A stretch of 64,000 bases of DNA from UBA1433 sp964581565 (GCA_964581565.1 CAZOOZ010000001.1:248001-312000); one strand, 5' to 3'. Shown: positions 1 to 9,431, numbered from the stretch's first letter. The notes: a model not told the origin generated them from the letters alone. Numbers and translations are program-made.

Positions 1-70
1 TACCTGCAACTCCTTTGCAAGTACATTGTACAGGGGTACAATCTATTTGTAAAATTGAAATATTAAAATA

Positions 71-98
71 TTGACTTCAATTTTCTGATTGATATAAT
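71..98 (+). promoter_or_regulatory. sigma-A type promoter for the LysR remnant
   Basis: TTGACT at 71-76 and a perfect TATAAT at 93-98 are separated by 16 bp and lie about 30 bp before the TTG start of the LysR remnant. The match to the vegetative consensus is good, so the broken gene may still be transcribed. This is a motif reading only. Confidence 0.6.
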
Positions 99-128
99 TA
101 AGAAAATACGATCTTCAGGTGATGCGCT

Positions 129-980
129 TTGGAAATCCGAAATCTGAAAACCTTTTATAAAATAGCCGAGGTGGGCAGTTTTACAAAGGCGGCGGAAGCG
201 CTTGGATATGCTCAGTCAACTTTGACATTTAATATCCAGGAAATCGAAACGTACTATGGGCGGCCGGTGTTTGAGAAGGCCGGAAAGCATAAGCAGCTTA
301 CCACCTTCGGCAAGCAGTTGTTGGAGCAGGTAGATGTTGTGCTGCATCAATATGAGACGATCGAGCATTTGGGTAAGACCGACGAAGTCTTGCAGGAGAG
401 CATTCGCATCGGCGCGCCGGAATCGCTGATGATGTATCGTCTGTACCCCATTATCAAGGCATATAAGTCGGCGTATCCTTAGGTGAGTATCTCGGGTCCT
501 CAATGAGCCCTGTGCGCTGCTGCGTGAGCATTTATTATCCGGGCAGCTTGACATCAGCAAGCCCCTCTACGACTATCCAAATCTTCAGATATATCCGCTT
601 CAGGAGGAAAAGATGTGCCTTGTTGCTTCCGCCAACCACAGTCGAGATGATTTGTTACCCGAGGCGACTCAAATGGTGTTGTATACGGAAAAAGAATGTA
701 CTTATCGGCAGGAGTTTGAGCGCTATCTGCAGACGCATCAGCATTTCCCCCGGGCAACGTGTTGGAAACGGCAATAAAGAAGTATGTGATAAATGGGCTG
801 GGTATATCGTATCTTCCCTATTATGCTGTGATGGAGGAGTCAGAGAAAGGACTTCTCCGCATACGCTTCCCGGAGACGGATTTGCGCTTTTTTACACAAA
901 TCGTATACCATAGAAAAAAATGGCTCTCACCCGCGATGAAAATTTTCATCGACCTTTGCCGTGAGTACGGGAGGAAATAG
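129..980 (+). pseudogene. LysR family transcriptional regulator, broken
   Basis: The N-terminal part (129-479) is a clear LysR winged helix-turn-helix (MEIRNLKTFYKIAEVGSFTK) with a TTG start 7 nt after AGGTGATG. It stops at an in-frame TAG at 480-482. The homology continues in another frame from about 502 (EPCALLREHLLSGQLDISK) to about 760, then returns to the first frame for the typical substrate-domain end (KKYVINGLGISYLPYYAV) to 980. The damage is thus one nonsense codon plus two compensating frameshifts. The total of 284 codons is close to the usual 290-300, so this is a nearly full-length, recently decayed gene rather than a truncation. Sequencing error is a possible alternative but three lesions within 300 bp make it less likely. 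Target unknown. Confidence 0.85.
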
Positions 981-1054
981 GCGCTTGACGGAAATCGGCA
1001 TCCGGCGGGCATATGTGAAATCTTTGGTTTTAAAGATGTTTCAGAGAGGAGAAG

Positions 1055-1375
1055 ATGGTTAATATGAAGAGAAATCCGATCATTGCAGGTATGCTATCGC
1101 TGATAATTCCGGGATTGGGGCAGATCTATCGGGGCGATGGCAGGAAAGGCGCTCGGATACTTTGTGCGGCGATAGTAATAGCTAATATAAATATTATCGT
1201 ATTGCTGCTTATCTCGCTGGCGAATCCGATAACTCCGCCACTTTCGGACGCAAAAAACACGTTATGGGCATATTGGATACCAAGGACCGTTCATGATGTA
1301 TCGTCATTTTGGAGCATTGCGTTTTGGCTATGGGCAGTCATCGACGCTATCGTGACGAAGGCGAAGCCAACATGA
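1055..1375 (+). CDS. small membrane protein of the TM2/DUF5683-like type
   Basis: A 106-residue protein with the short amphipathic signature IPGLGQIYRGDGRKG near residues 18-32, followed by a hydrophobic segment at about 33-57 and a second at about 83-100. The GLGQxYxG turn is characteristic of small TM2-like and DUF5683-like membrane proteins of unknown function. The start is ambiguous: ATG 1055 lies only 3 nt after AGGAG, while ATG 1064 (MKRNPIIAG) lies 12 nt after it and fits the family better. It follows the LysR remnant by 75 bp and need not be functionally linked. Confidence 0.7.
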   Translation: MVNMKRNPIIAGMLSLIIPGLGQIYRGDGRKGARILCAAIVIANINIIVLLLISLANPITPPLSDAKNTLWAYWIPRTVHDVSSFWSIAFWLWAVIDAIVTKAKPT

Positions 1376-1562
1376 CAAGCGTTACCTGCAGTCGCATGAA
1401 TCGAACTGCTTTTTTTCTTGGAATGGAAATAACGACAGAATAAACTGCATCTATCTTGTCAACGTCATGTGAAATCGTTTCTATGAGAATTTAGCCCGGT
1501 TTCATAGATATTGAGCAACACGCAGAAGGAACTATGGATGGTTATAATATTACTTGCTTCAG

Positions 1563-1640
<78 letters not shown>

Positions 1641-1658
1641 GTTTAAAGAAATTAAAAT

Positions 1659-1696
1659 CGTATATTTCGTTATGAATATACGGTTTTTTATTTTTT
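1659..1696 (+). terminator. rho-independent terminator after the tRNA
   Basis: A perfect 8-bp stem, CGTATATT (1659-1666) and AATATACG (1675-1682), is followed by G and a T-rich run TTTTTTATTTTTT. It sits 18 nt after the tRNA CCA end. Confidence 0.8.
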
Positions 1697-1774
1697 AGTA
1701 TTTGAAAAATCATATAAATCAGTAATTGAAGGTAGCTAAAGGGCTTTACACTTTCCGGATTTTTTGTTCGAGTT

Positions 1775-2245
1775 TTACTGGTTTTTTGATGGCGCCGAAC
1801 CGTACAACACTTCCTTAATCCCGGTCAGGAATTTTAGGATAGTCTCTTGTTCTTCCTCATTGAAATCTGCAAGAAAGGCTTTCAATTGTATATTTTTTTC
1901 GCGGCCGATTTGCTTTTGAATGTCATATACCTGTTTGCCGTAATCTGTAAGACTATAATAAATTTCTTTTTCATTGCCATTTCGCCGCTCTGCAATAATC
2001 AGTTCGCGCTCCAAAAAACGCCCGGTGATTTTGGAAATCCCGCTTTTTGAAATACGCAGAGTTTCGGAAAGTGACGAAGCGTTGATGGTTCCCGTTTGCC
2101 CGATTTTTTTCAGCACAAAGAATTCCGCCACTGTGTGGAGGGGTACTATGTCTTTTGATTGCTTGCGGCACTGCTCTATTTCATCCCGCTGATGAAGCTG
2201 GATATGATTCACAAGAGCAAGGATGGCTTGTGTGATTGGCTCCAT
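1775..2245 (-). CDS. MarR family transcriptional regulator
   Basis: A 156-residue protein of normal MarR length. The winged helix occupies about residues 40-105, with KKIGQTGTINASSLSETLRI and SKSGISKITGRFLERELI as the helix-turn-helix and the basic wing RRNGNEKEIYYSLTDYG after it. The dimerisation helices lie at both ends. ATG 2245 follows GAGGTGA at good spacing. It is divergent from the adjacent DHA2 exporter, and the shared 123-bp space contains a palindrome overlapping the exporter promoter, so it is probably a repressor of the exporter and perhaps of itself. The inducing ligand is unknown. Confidence 0.9.
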   Translation of the reverse strand: MEPITQAILALVNHIQLHQRDEIEQCRKQSKDIVPLHTVAEFFVLKKIGQTGTINASSLSETLRISKSGISKITGRFLERELIIAERRNGNEKEIYYSLTDYGKQVYDIQKQIGREKNIQLKAFLADFNEEEQETILKFLTGIKEVLYGSAPSKNQ

Positions 2246-2288
2246 TTGCAGCTCACCTCGACAGTATTCTATCGTAATAACAGGTAAA

Positions 2289-2332
2289 CGTCAATCGAAA
2301 TAGTTGACGAGGAAACAATACGGTGCTATACT
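2289..2332 (+). promoter_or_regulatory. exporter promoter with overlapping palindromic operator
   Basis: CGTCAA (2289-2294) and TTGACG (2304-2309) form a perfect 6-bp inverted repeat with a 9-bp spacer. The right arm is also the -35 box TTGACG, 17 bp before a -10 box TATACT (2327-2332). A protein on the palindrome would block RNA polymerase, as expected for MarR-type repression. The implied transcription start near 2339 also shows that translation must begin downstream of ATG 2336. Confidence 0.7.
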
Positions 2333-2368
2333 CAAATGGTTTCTTGGAAACAGCAGGAGGTCGGCAGT

Positions 2369-3742
2369 TTGGAACAGGCAGGAAAAAAGCGTATTATTTT
2401 GACGGTATCTTTCGTCATGGCGGGTATGATTGTCATGTTTATGAATAATTCCGTTATCAATATGTTAATTCCCACATTGACAAAAGATTTGCATATTTCG
2501 CTGGATCAGGCCCAGTGGCTCGCAAACGGTTATATTATGGTATGCGGAATCTTGGTCCCGCCCAGCGCGTATTTAGTAAGACGCTTCACTTATAAGCAAA
2601 TTTTCGTAACCTCTCAAATCCTGTTTGTAATAGGTTCGCTACTCTGCGCTTTATCTGCACATTTCATCCCGCTGTTGATTGGACGGTTGGTTCAGTCGGT
2701 GGGCAGTGGGCTTGCTATGCCACTTGCGCTCAACATTATCACCTCTGTGTTTCCGGCGGAAAAACGCGGCGCAGTCATGGGGGTCTATGGATTCGGTATC
2801 ATTTTGGCTCCGGCGTTGGGGCCTTCTATCGGTGGATTTGTTATTCAGTTCTACCGATGGAATATTTTATTCTGGGCAATGGCGGTGCTGGAGCTTCTTA
2901 TTCTCATCGGAACCTTTTTCTTCCTGACGCTCAGGAATGAAACGGAAAAAATAAAATTTGATGTTGTCGGATTCATCTTATCCGCTGTGGGCTGCGCAGC
3001 CCTGCTCTACGCTATAAGTGAACGCCAGATCTGGTTGGCGGTCGCCGCTGCCATGGTTCTGACCATCTTTGTCTTCTATTCTCTTAAACGTGGGGAAGGC
3101 GCTCTGCTGGATTTGCGTGTATTCAAAGAATTCAATTTTTCTTATGCACTGATTATCAATATCATTTTTACCGCAGCAATGTACAGCGGTATGCTGCTCA
3201 TGCCACAGTACCTGCAAGTTGTCCGCGGGATGTCTCCGCTGACTGCCGCACTGCTGATTATGCCCGGCTCTCTGGCAATGGGTATCATGGGCGTTTTCAC
3301 CGGACGGATATTTGATAAACATGGCATCAAAGCGCTTGCAATTGTAGGTTCCGTTATTATGACGACGGTTACTTTTTTGTTTTCCAGGCTTTCTATGGAA
3401 ACCTCACACAGCGCCATAATGCTGATATATCTGATTCGGGCGGTAGGCATCGCCGCCGTTATTTCACCCATTGCCACAGCGGGTCTGGCAAAGATTGTGA
3501 AAGAAAAAATTCCTCATGCCAATGCCGTTACAAACACCGTTAAGCAAATTGCGGGCTCTTTGGGCAGCTCGGCTGCCGTGGCTGTGATGACAGTCAGCAG
3601 CAGCGTCTATCTGTCAGCGCATCCTGCCGCATCGGCTTTGGAGATAGAGCTTCATGGAATCAATACCGCGTTTCTTTCAGTGACGGCACTTAGTCTTGCG
3701 GCGGTGATTCTCTCGGTGTTTTATCGAAAGATTAAAAGATAA
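2369..3742 (+). CDS. DHA2 (EmrB/QacA-type) MFS drug exporter
   Basis: A 457-residue polytopic membrane protein with about 14 hydrophobic segments, typical of proton-driven DHA2 multidrug exporters. Visible signatures are MNNSVINMLIPTL in helix 1, WLANGYIMVCGILVP, the GRLVQSVGSG motif of helix 4 and the ALGPSIGGFV antiporter motif C. I place the start at TTG 2369, 8 nt after AGGAGG (2355-2360). The upstream ATG 2336 falls right after the -10 box and would precede the transcript start. It is divergent from the MarR gene, the usual arrangement for inducible drug efflux. The substrate cannot be read from sequence. Confidence 0.9.
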   Translation: MEQAGKKRIILTVSFVMAGMIVMFMNNSVINMLIPTLTKDLHISLDQAQWLANGYIMVCGILVPPSAYLVRRFTYKQIFVTSQILFVIGSLLCALSAHFIPLLIGRLVQSVGSGLAMPLALNIITSVFPAEKRGAVMGVYGFGIILAPALGPSIGGFVIQFYRWNILFWAMAVLELLILIGTFFFLTLRNETEKIKFDVVGFILSAVGCAALLYAISERQIWLAVAAAMVLTIFVFYSLKRGEGALLDLRVFKEFNFSYALIINIIFTAAMYSGMLLMPQYLQVVRGMSPLTAALLIMPGSLAMGIMGVFTGRIFDKHGIKALAIVGSVIMTTVTFLFSRLSMETSHSAIMLIYLIRAVGIAAVISPIATAGLAKIVKEKIPHANAVTNTVKQIAGSLGSSAAVAVMTVSSSVYLSAHPAASALEIELHGINTAFLSVTALSLAAVILSVFYRKIKR

Positions 3743-4079
3743 AGATATGCTTTATAGCTGCATTCAGCTTGGTGGAATAATATCATTTTCAAAGCGTCCA
3801 TACCTCAGGGGTTTATATGGATAAAGGATTGCAATTATATAAATATGGGTCTCAGTCTCAAAGCCTTTTCGTCAGGTGAATAAATAGACGGTAAATCTTT
3901 GTAGAACGAAAGTTTTATAAGGATTTTTTTGTGCTTTTGTCGACAGAGATCATAGTACTGACACGTTGTTTGCTTACTTTACCCATAATTAACGCAGGTA
4001 TAATTGTGAAATTTACACGCGGATCATACAATATTTGTTGGGTATTACGCTCAAAATCTTTTACAGGGGGAAATCAAAG
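3743..4079. other. 337-bp intergenic region
   Basis: No open frame with coding character is seen. A TATAAT at 3999-4004 is a plausible -10 for the alkaline phosphatase, though no good -35 lies at the right distance, so the promoter may need an activator. No clear terminator follows the exporter gene. Confidence 0.4.
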
Positions 4080-5522
4080 ATGTTTAAGAAAATGAGAGCT
4101 GTTTGGGCGGGGTTGGCCTGTCTGGTCTTTTGTTTTGCAATTTTGACCGGATGTGCGCAAACAATCCAAACGGCTGACGGCAAAACGATAAAGATCGAGC
4201 AGCCAAAATATGTCTTTTATCTGATTGGTGACGGCTTAGGTGCTTCCCAGCGTCAGGTTGCGGAATATTATCTCAGGCATATGCAAGGCGATGATAGCGC
4301 CATGCTTGTGATGAATGATATGGCGGTTGCGGGAATTAATACGACATATTCTCTGGATACGCTGGTGACCGACTCGGCGGCAGCGGGTACCGCATTGGCA
4401 TGCGGCGTCAAAACAAATAATGGAGTAATTGCACAAACGGCTGACGGCGTGGACACAAAAACATTAGTCGAGGCGGCTGAAGAGCTGGGCTATGCTACGG
4501 GTGTGGTCACTTCTACACGCATCACTCATGCCACTCCGGCCGTGTTTTATGCACACAATGCGGATCGTGACGATGAAAACAGTATTGCCGAAGACCTGGT
4601 AGATAGCGGTGTTGACTTTATTGCAGGAGGCGGCTACAGAAATTTTGTGCCAAGCTCTGACGATGCGTCTAAACGGGAAGACAACAGAGATCTGGTTGCG
4701 GAAATGGCTTCCGAAGGCTATACGACTTTTATCGGCGATGACGGAGCGGCGGATTTTGCAGACTACTCACCAGAAGCGAAGGATCAGGTATTGGCACTGT
4801 TTAGCAAGAGCCATATGCCTTATGAAGTGGACCGGGCAAATTCGGATACTGACCTTTTGAGTCTTTCTGAGATTACACAGAAGGGCGTGGAGCTTCTTGC
4901 GCAGAATAAAGACGGCTTCTTCTTGATGGTGGAAGGTGGACGAATCGACCACGCTTGTCATCCAAACGATCTTGTGGCCACGGTCTACGACACACTGGAA
5001 TTTGATGAAGTGGTTCAGGTAGCTATGGATTTTTATAACGAACATCCCAAGGAAACGTTGATCGTAGTTGTCGGGGACCATGAAACAGGCGGACTTGGCC
5101 TTGGTTTTGCCAATGACTATTTTTTGAATCTGGATGCGATCGACGGGATCACAGCCAGTTTTGAAGACAATTACGGAGATGTTTACCAGGCAGGCGGCGA
5201 TAGAGATGCCTATTATGAATATCTCGAAACTATTGGCATTAAAGACTTTACGGCCGAGGAAAAAGCCTTAATTGAGGCAGGCATGGATTCGGTTGATGCA
5301 GGGGATACCTCTTCCGGCTATGGTTACAACCCGGCGGGTATTGCCGTCAACCACATAGTCTCTCAGCGGGCAGGCGTGCAGTGGACCACTTACGCGCACA
5401 CAGGTACGCAGATTCCTTTCAGCGTCATGGGTATTTCTGAAGAAGCCTTCGGCGGCTTTATGGATAACACGGAAATCGCCCAGATGCTCGCGCAGGTGCT
5501 TAGCGTAACGATCGGTTCGTAG
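4080..5522 (+). CDS. lipoprotein alkaline phosphatase (PhoA superfamily)
   Basis: Predicted to hydrolyse phosphate monoesters outside the membrane. The 480-residue protein has a lipoprotein signal peptide with lipobox LTGC (residues 22-25). Metal and catalytic motifs of the family are present: IGDGLG with Asp51, VTDSAAAGTALACG with the nucleophile Ser99, THATPA, GGRIDHACH, VVGDHETGG and the late histidine in YAHTGTQIP. The start is ATG 4080, 9 nt after AGGGGG; a longer frame from 4035 would add residues before the signal peptide. It is followed by a long hairpin and the YibE/F gene. Phosphate control is likely from family knowledge, but no Pho box was recognised. Confidence 0.92.
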   Translation: MFKKMRAVWAGLACLVFCFAILTGCAQTIQTADGKTIKIEQPKYVFYLIGDGLGASQRQVAEYYLRHMQGDDSAMLVMNDMAVAGINTTYSLDTLVTDSAAAGTALACGVKTNNGVIAQTADGVDTKTLVEAAEELGYATGVVTSTRITHATPAVFYAHNADRDDENSIAEDLVDSGVDFIAGGGYRNFVPSSDDASKREDNRDLVAEMASEGYTTFIGDDGAADFADYSPEAKDQVLALFSKSHMPYEVDRANSDTDLLSLSEITQKGVELLAQNKDGFFLMVEGGRIDHACHPNDLVATVYDTLEFDEVVQVAMDFYNEHPKETLIVVVGDHETGGLGLGFANDYFLNLDAIDGITASFEDNYGDVYQAGGDRDAYYEYLETIGIKDFTAEEKALIEAGMDSVDAGDTSSGYGYNPAGIAVNHIVSQRAGVQWTTYAHTGTQIPFSVMGISEEAFGGFMDNTEIAQMLAQVLSVTIGS

Positions 5523-5535
5523 GTACTTGTAACAT

Positions 5536-5575
5536 ATAGTTTTAGGCACCCCGGAAAATGGGTGTCTAAAACTAT
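5536..5575. repeat. 16-bp stem-loop between phosphatase and yibE/F genes
   Basis: ATAGTTTTAGGCACCC (5536-5551) pairs with GGGTGTCTAAAACTAT (5560-5575), with one G-T wobble and an 8-nt loop. No T-run follows, and the yibE/F ribosome binding site starts 6 nt later. It could be a processing or mRNA-stability element, or a weak terminator. Confidence 0.7.
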
Positions 5576-5592
5576 TTAATGGAGGAAAACAG

Positions 5593-6768
5593 ATGAAGAA
5601 AAATTCTATAATGTCCCTGCTGATGATTCTAATACTGTCCTCATTCATTTTTATGCTGAATATGGCTGTCAATCATTCTCAGATAGATGAAGGGCAGGCT
5701 GAAATCATATGTCGTGTAACAGAGGCAGACGACAGCGACATGGTGATCTCGGGGGTCGTGATGCTGGGCAGTCAAAGCCTGAAAGGGGAGGTGATCGGAG
5801 GCAGGTTTGACGGGCAGACGATACGCTTTAATAACTCCCTGATAGGTCAGTATGAATTTGACCAGTATTATGAGGTCGGTGACAGGGTGCTGGTGGGCGC
5901 AAACATCGAAGACGGCCGGATAACGAGCGCCGTGGCCGTGGATTATGTACGCCAGAATCATATTATCCTCCTTTTTGGCGTATTCGCGGTGATGCTGCTT
6001 TTATATGCGGGTAAAATTGGCCTTCGGGCGATTTTGTCCTTTGTCGTATCGGTGCTGATCATCTGGTTCGTGCTTATTCCGTGTCTTTTGAGCAATTATC
6101 CTGCGATGCCGATAACGATTTTAACGCTTGTGCTGCTTTCTGGCGTGATTATATTTTCAGTGGCCGGATTTTCAAAAAAAGCGGTCAGTGCGTTTTTTGG
6201 GTCCATAACAGGCATTGTCATTCCTGTGGCGCTGGCGTATTTATTCGGTGTATTGATGAATATCGACGGGATGGCCGCTCCTTACGCATCCACACTGATG
6301 CTGCGCGGGTATACCTCTTTGAATATGCAGGATATTTTTTACTGCGCGATTATGATTGGGGCGTCGGGCGCATGTATGGATATCGCAATGGATGTAGCGG
6401 CGGCAATGGAAGAAGTGCAGATCAAACGACCGGATATTTCAAGAAAAGAGCTGGTGAAATCCGGATTCAATGTGGGGCAATCGGTCATCGGCACAATGGC
6501 GACCACGCTGTTGCTGGCGTATTCGGGTAGTTATCTGATGCTTATGATGCTTTTTAAGGTCAGCGAAACGTCTTTGGTGCGTTTGCTGAATATGAAGATA
6601 TTCACAATCGAAGTAATGCGGGTTCTCATCGGCAGCATTGCGCTGTTGCTGGTAGCGCCGCTGACCGCTTTTATCTATGGTATGCTTGCTTATAAGTCGG
6701 GGAAGAAGCCCGCCGATAACAAAGTTTGTGATCCCCATCCCATGGCGGATGCCTATGCGCAAGACTGA
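5593..6768 (+). CDS. YibE/F family membrane protein
   Basis: A 391-residue protein with an N-terminal membrane anchor (about 8-26), an extracytoplasmic beta-rich part (about 30-120; ICRVTEADDSD, GQTIRFNN) and seven to eight further membrane helices. Signatures of the YibE/F family are visible in the C-terminal part: GASGACMDIAMDVAAAMEE and FNVGQSVIGTMATTLLLAYSG. The biochemical role of the family is not established; membrane transport has been suggested. ATG 5593 is preceded by GGAGG at 7 nt. It lies 70 bp after the phosphatase in the same direction, so both may share a transcript, with the intervening hairpin setting the ratio. Confidence 0.85.
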   Translation: MKKNSIMSLLMILILSSFIFMLNMAVNHSQIDEGQAEIICRVTEADDSDMVISGVVMLGSQSLKGEVIGGRFDGQTIRFNNSLIGQYEFDQYYEVGDRVLVGANIEDGRITSAVAVDYVRQNHIILLFGVFAVMLLLYAGKIGLRAILSFVVSVLIIWFVLIPCLLSNYPAMPITILTLVLLSGVIIFSVAGFSKKAVSAFFGSITGIVIPVALAYLFGVLMNIDGMAAPYASTLMLRGYTSLNMQDIFYCAIMIGASGACMDIAMDVAAAMEEVQIKRPDISRKELVKSGFNVGQSVIGTMATTLLLAYSGSYLMLMMLFKVSETSLVRLLNMKIFTIEVMRVLIGSIALLLVAPLTAFIYGMLAYKSGKKPADNKVCDPHPMADAYAQD

Positions 6769-6962
6769 TAAGGGGGGGCTAAGCTAAATCTAACGCGTGC
6801 TTTTTATATTCAATAACGAAAAGTTTAGAAAAGAATTTACCGAATGCTACTCTGGTGAGCATAATTTTGAGTTCAATAATAATGGAACGTTCATGTTTTA
6901 GCATAAGCGATGCAAGTGCATACATAGAAAAACAGGTTTTAATTTGCCATATCATAAAATAA

Positions 6963-8225
6963 TCACAAGATGTTTCGCTTACTTGTGTGAGAGACGGATT
7001 TTTTTTGCCGCCGCGGCGCGGTTCTGCCGTCAAAAAAATCACATGCGATGTAATACTTTATATCCTCAAACCAAAGCTTGCGGATAGCGGGATCGATTTG
7101 ATTCTTAAAAAATGTTTGAATGGGATGACGCAGCATATAACGAATGATCCCGAAAAGCTGGGACGGATCCCGAAAGCATTCCCAGTGACATTTCATACAG
7201 TTGGGCTGAGAGCCTGTCGCTTGCCGAACGGCTTCTTTTAAATCCGTACCCAAATCCTCATTACCGCGATACCCGCAGGGATAAATATGTCCGTCCCGGC
7301 TGTCAATATAGAAATAACGGATGCCGCCCAGACAAGGAAACAACAAGGTCTCATCCCCGTCGGCCATGGCGTACAGCACAGACAGCGGTGTAAAAATCCG
7401 AATTTTATCCCTGTAAACTGATACCACCTCAAACAGTGCTTGAAAAACGAGCTGAAGCTCCCGCGAGGAAAAACTGATGATGTAATCGGCGGAAATGGCT
7501 CCGTAAGCAGGATGTGCCACTTCTTCATTATTTGAGCTCATCGGATAACACACATTGGCAATCGTGAAACCCATTTGAATCACCTTTTCAAAAAATGCAG
7601 TAAACCCCGATTTGAATGCCTTCAAAAAACGTTCTTCATCATCAAGGCCGTTGAGCCTGTCGATGGATAGACCCGAAATGTTACGGTTGATCCCTAAATT
7701 GGCGGCTGGATACAGCCCATGCGCGTGGAAGACGGGCAGAGCTTTTTGGATGCCTTCAATGACGCCGGGCAAGCCCCGCATGCTCTCATGCATTTTCGTA
7801 TCTGAGGAATCTATGCTTATCCAGAAATTTCTCACTCTTGTAGCGGATAACTTCTGTGCAAAGAGGGTTATCTGTTTGATATCGGCGCTCTTACCATTTG
7901 GTGCCAGCATAAATCCGTTGGTGCCGGTTCTGAGATAGCGGATCTTGGTCTCGTCTGCATGGTCAAGAGCGGAAAACAGCTCGTCCATATTGATAAAAGG
8001 TTCTCCGCCGGTAAAGGACACCGCTTCAAATCCGTTTTCAGGGCACTGCCTAAGTGCCGCTTGAATTGTTTTTGCCGGAAGCCTGCACCTTTCAATTGCC
8101 GCCGTTTTGCGCATGCCGCACTGGGGGCAGGTACCGTTGCAATGATTTGTGATTTGAATGACAAGCTGTCCGGGGATTTCGCCGAATAATACTTTAAAGA
8201 TTTCCGAGATACGGTTTGTTTTCAT
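6963..8225 (-). CDS. radical SAM protein with C-terminal cysteine-rich (SPASM-like) region
   Basis: A 420-residue enzyme predicted to cleave S-adenosylmethionine with a [4Fe-4S] cluster. The cluster motif CNGTCPQC (CX3CX2C) is near residue 29, followed by the SAM-binding FTGGEPF near 71. A second cysteine group at about 320-355 (YPCGYRG, CMKCHWEC) resembles the auxiliary-cluster region of SPASM or twitch proteins. Substrate is not evident; the family includes peptide- and lipid-modifying enzymes. It lies 33 bp downstream of the glycosyltransferase gene on the same strand, so the two very likely form an operon and may act on one cell-envelope product. The C-terminal 30 residues are basic and low in conservation. 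Confidence 0.85.
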   Translation of the reverse strand: MKTNRISEIFKVLFGEIPGQLVIQITNHCNGTCPQCGMRKTAAIERCRLPAKTIQAALRQCPENGFEAVSFTGGEPFINMDELFSALDHADETKIRYLRTGTNGFMLAPNGKSADIKQITLFAQKLSATRVRNFWISIDSSDTKMHESMRGLPGVIEGIQKALPVFHAHGLYPAANLGINRNISGLSIDRLNGLDDEERFLKAFKSGFTAFFEKVIQMGFTIANVCYPMSSNNEEVAHPAYGAISADYIISFSSRELQLVFQALFEVVSVYRDKIRIFTPLSVLYAMADGDETLLFPCLGGIRYFYIDSRDGHIYPCGYRGNEDLGTDLKEAVRQATGSQPNCMKCHWECFRDPSQLFGIIRYMLRHPIQTFFKNQIDPAIRKLWFEDIKYYIACDFFDGRTAPRRQKKSVSHTSKRNIL

Positions 8226-8258
8226 ATTTTATTCTAATCCTTTATATTATTTTCGTAT

Positions 8259-9431
8259 TCAGCATGCGCGCAGCCATGCGGCCGCAGCGTGTTGCTTGAT
8301 TACTGTTTGATAGTCGGTCATCAGGCCGTCAAAAATCTTATCCCAATCTCTGGATAATGCTGTTTTTTTACCGTTTTCTACAAGCGAGTGATAAAGTATC
8401 TGATCTTGCATGAGACGTATCAAATTGTCTGAAAAAGCTTCGCTGTCTCTGCTGGCGCAAAGCAGCGCATTGACGCCGTGCACGAGGAATTCGGTCACGC
8501 CGCCGCAGCTGATTCCCGCAACCGGAAGACCGCTGGCCATTGCCTCCAGAGCCGCGTTTCCAAAGGTTTCGGTTCCCGACGGGAAAGCAAAACAATCGCA
8601 GGATGCGTAGATTTGGGATAATTCACGGCCTTTCTTAAAACCGGTCATGATCACATTTTCAAAGCCCGCGCGTCGTATATGCTCCCCGTATGGTCCGTCA
8701 CCGGTAAAGATGAATGCCGCTCTGCCTGGGAAGCGGGTGTTTATTTTTTCAACAGCATGCAAAAGCATGTGTAGTCCTTTCTCATGCGATAGTCTACCGA
8801 CATATAAAAAAGTAAATTTATCTTCGATCCCGAGCTCTTGTCTGATCTTCCCGCTTCGAAAAGAAACATTAAATCTATCGGTATCGATACCTCTAGACCA
8901 TATACCAAGATTTTTATAATTTTTTTCTGTCAATTGATTCAGTGTGTATTTTGAAGGGACCAAGATTTTTTCGGAAGAGTTGTGAAACCATTTTAAATAA
9001 AAGTTCGCAATAGGTTCAAGCGGGGCTAAATTGAAATAACTGAGATATTTGCAGTAATCGGTATGATAGCTCATAATGAGCGGAAGGTTGCGTGATGTGG
9101 CATATTTCATGCCTTTATAGCCTATGCCGAATTCGGTCGTTACGTGTACGATGTCGGGGCCGAAATCATCACAAAGGTCAAAAATCTCTCTTGTTTTTGG
9201 AAATGCCAGGCAGCTATTTGGTGAAATTTTGACTTTGACGCCCGGAAAACGATGAATCTGCGCTCCGTCTTTGGGATATGCATCTGTTTGGGTGGCTTTA
9301 CCGTCATAATCCGGGGCAAAAAACGCATGACTGGTGCTGTTTTTCTCGAGGTAGACGCTTAATTTTGATAACGTATTCGCTACACCGTTTACCTCCGGAG
9401 CAAAAGTATCCGTAAAATATGCAATTTTCAC
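8259..9431 (-). CDS. glycosyltransferase family 4 (GT-B fold)
   Basis: A 390-residue GT-B glycosyltransferase. The N-terminal domain begins with MKIAYFTDTFAPEVNGVA, the acceptor-side signature of the lipid or mannosyl-transferring GT4 subgroup (MgtA/PimB-like). The C-terminal nucleotide-sugar domain has GRLSHEKGL and the E-x7-E motif in ETFGNAALE. The start is GTG 9431, 5 nt after GGAGG. It is cytoplasmic, probably membrane-associated, and likely transfers a hexose to a lipid such as diacylglycerol or a phosphoinositide. It precedes the radical SAM gene in an apparent operon. The donor sugar and acceptor are inferred from family resemblance only. Confidence 0.88.
   Translation of the reverse strand: MKIAYFTDTFAPEVNGVANTLSKLSVYLEKNSTSHAFFAPDYDGKATQTDAYPKDGAQIHRFPGVKVKISPNSCLAFPKTREIFDLCDDFGPDIVHVTTEFGIGYKGMKYATSRNLPLIMSYHTDYCKYLSYFNLAPLEPIANFYLKWFHNSSEKILVPSKYTLNQLTEKNYKNLGIWSRGIDTDRFNVSFRSGKIRQELGIEDKFTFLYVGRLSHEKGLHMLLHAVEKINTRFPGRAAFIFTGDGPYGEHIRRAGFENVIMTGFKKGRELSQIYASCDCFAFPSGTETFGNAALEAMASGLPVAGISCGGVTEFLVHGVNALLCASRDSEAFSDNLIRLMQDQILYHSLVENGKKTALSRDWDKIFDGLMTDYQTVIKQHAAAAWLRAC

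Noticed and set aside
503..913. Separate gene inside the LysR remnant
   Set aside because: The other-frame translation lacks family features; the true homology in this stretch belongs to the frameshifted LysR.
6779..7042. Small minus-strand gene overlapping the radical SAM 3-prime end
   Set aside because: Its first half lies in the C-terminal codons of the radical SAM gene and the rest has no family character or ribosome binding site.
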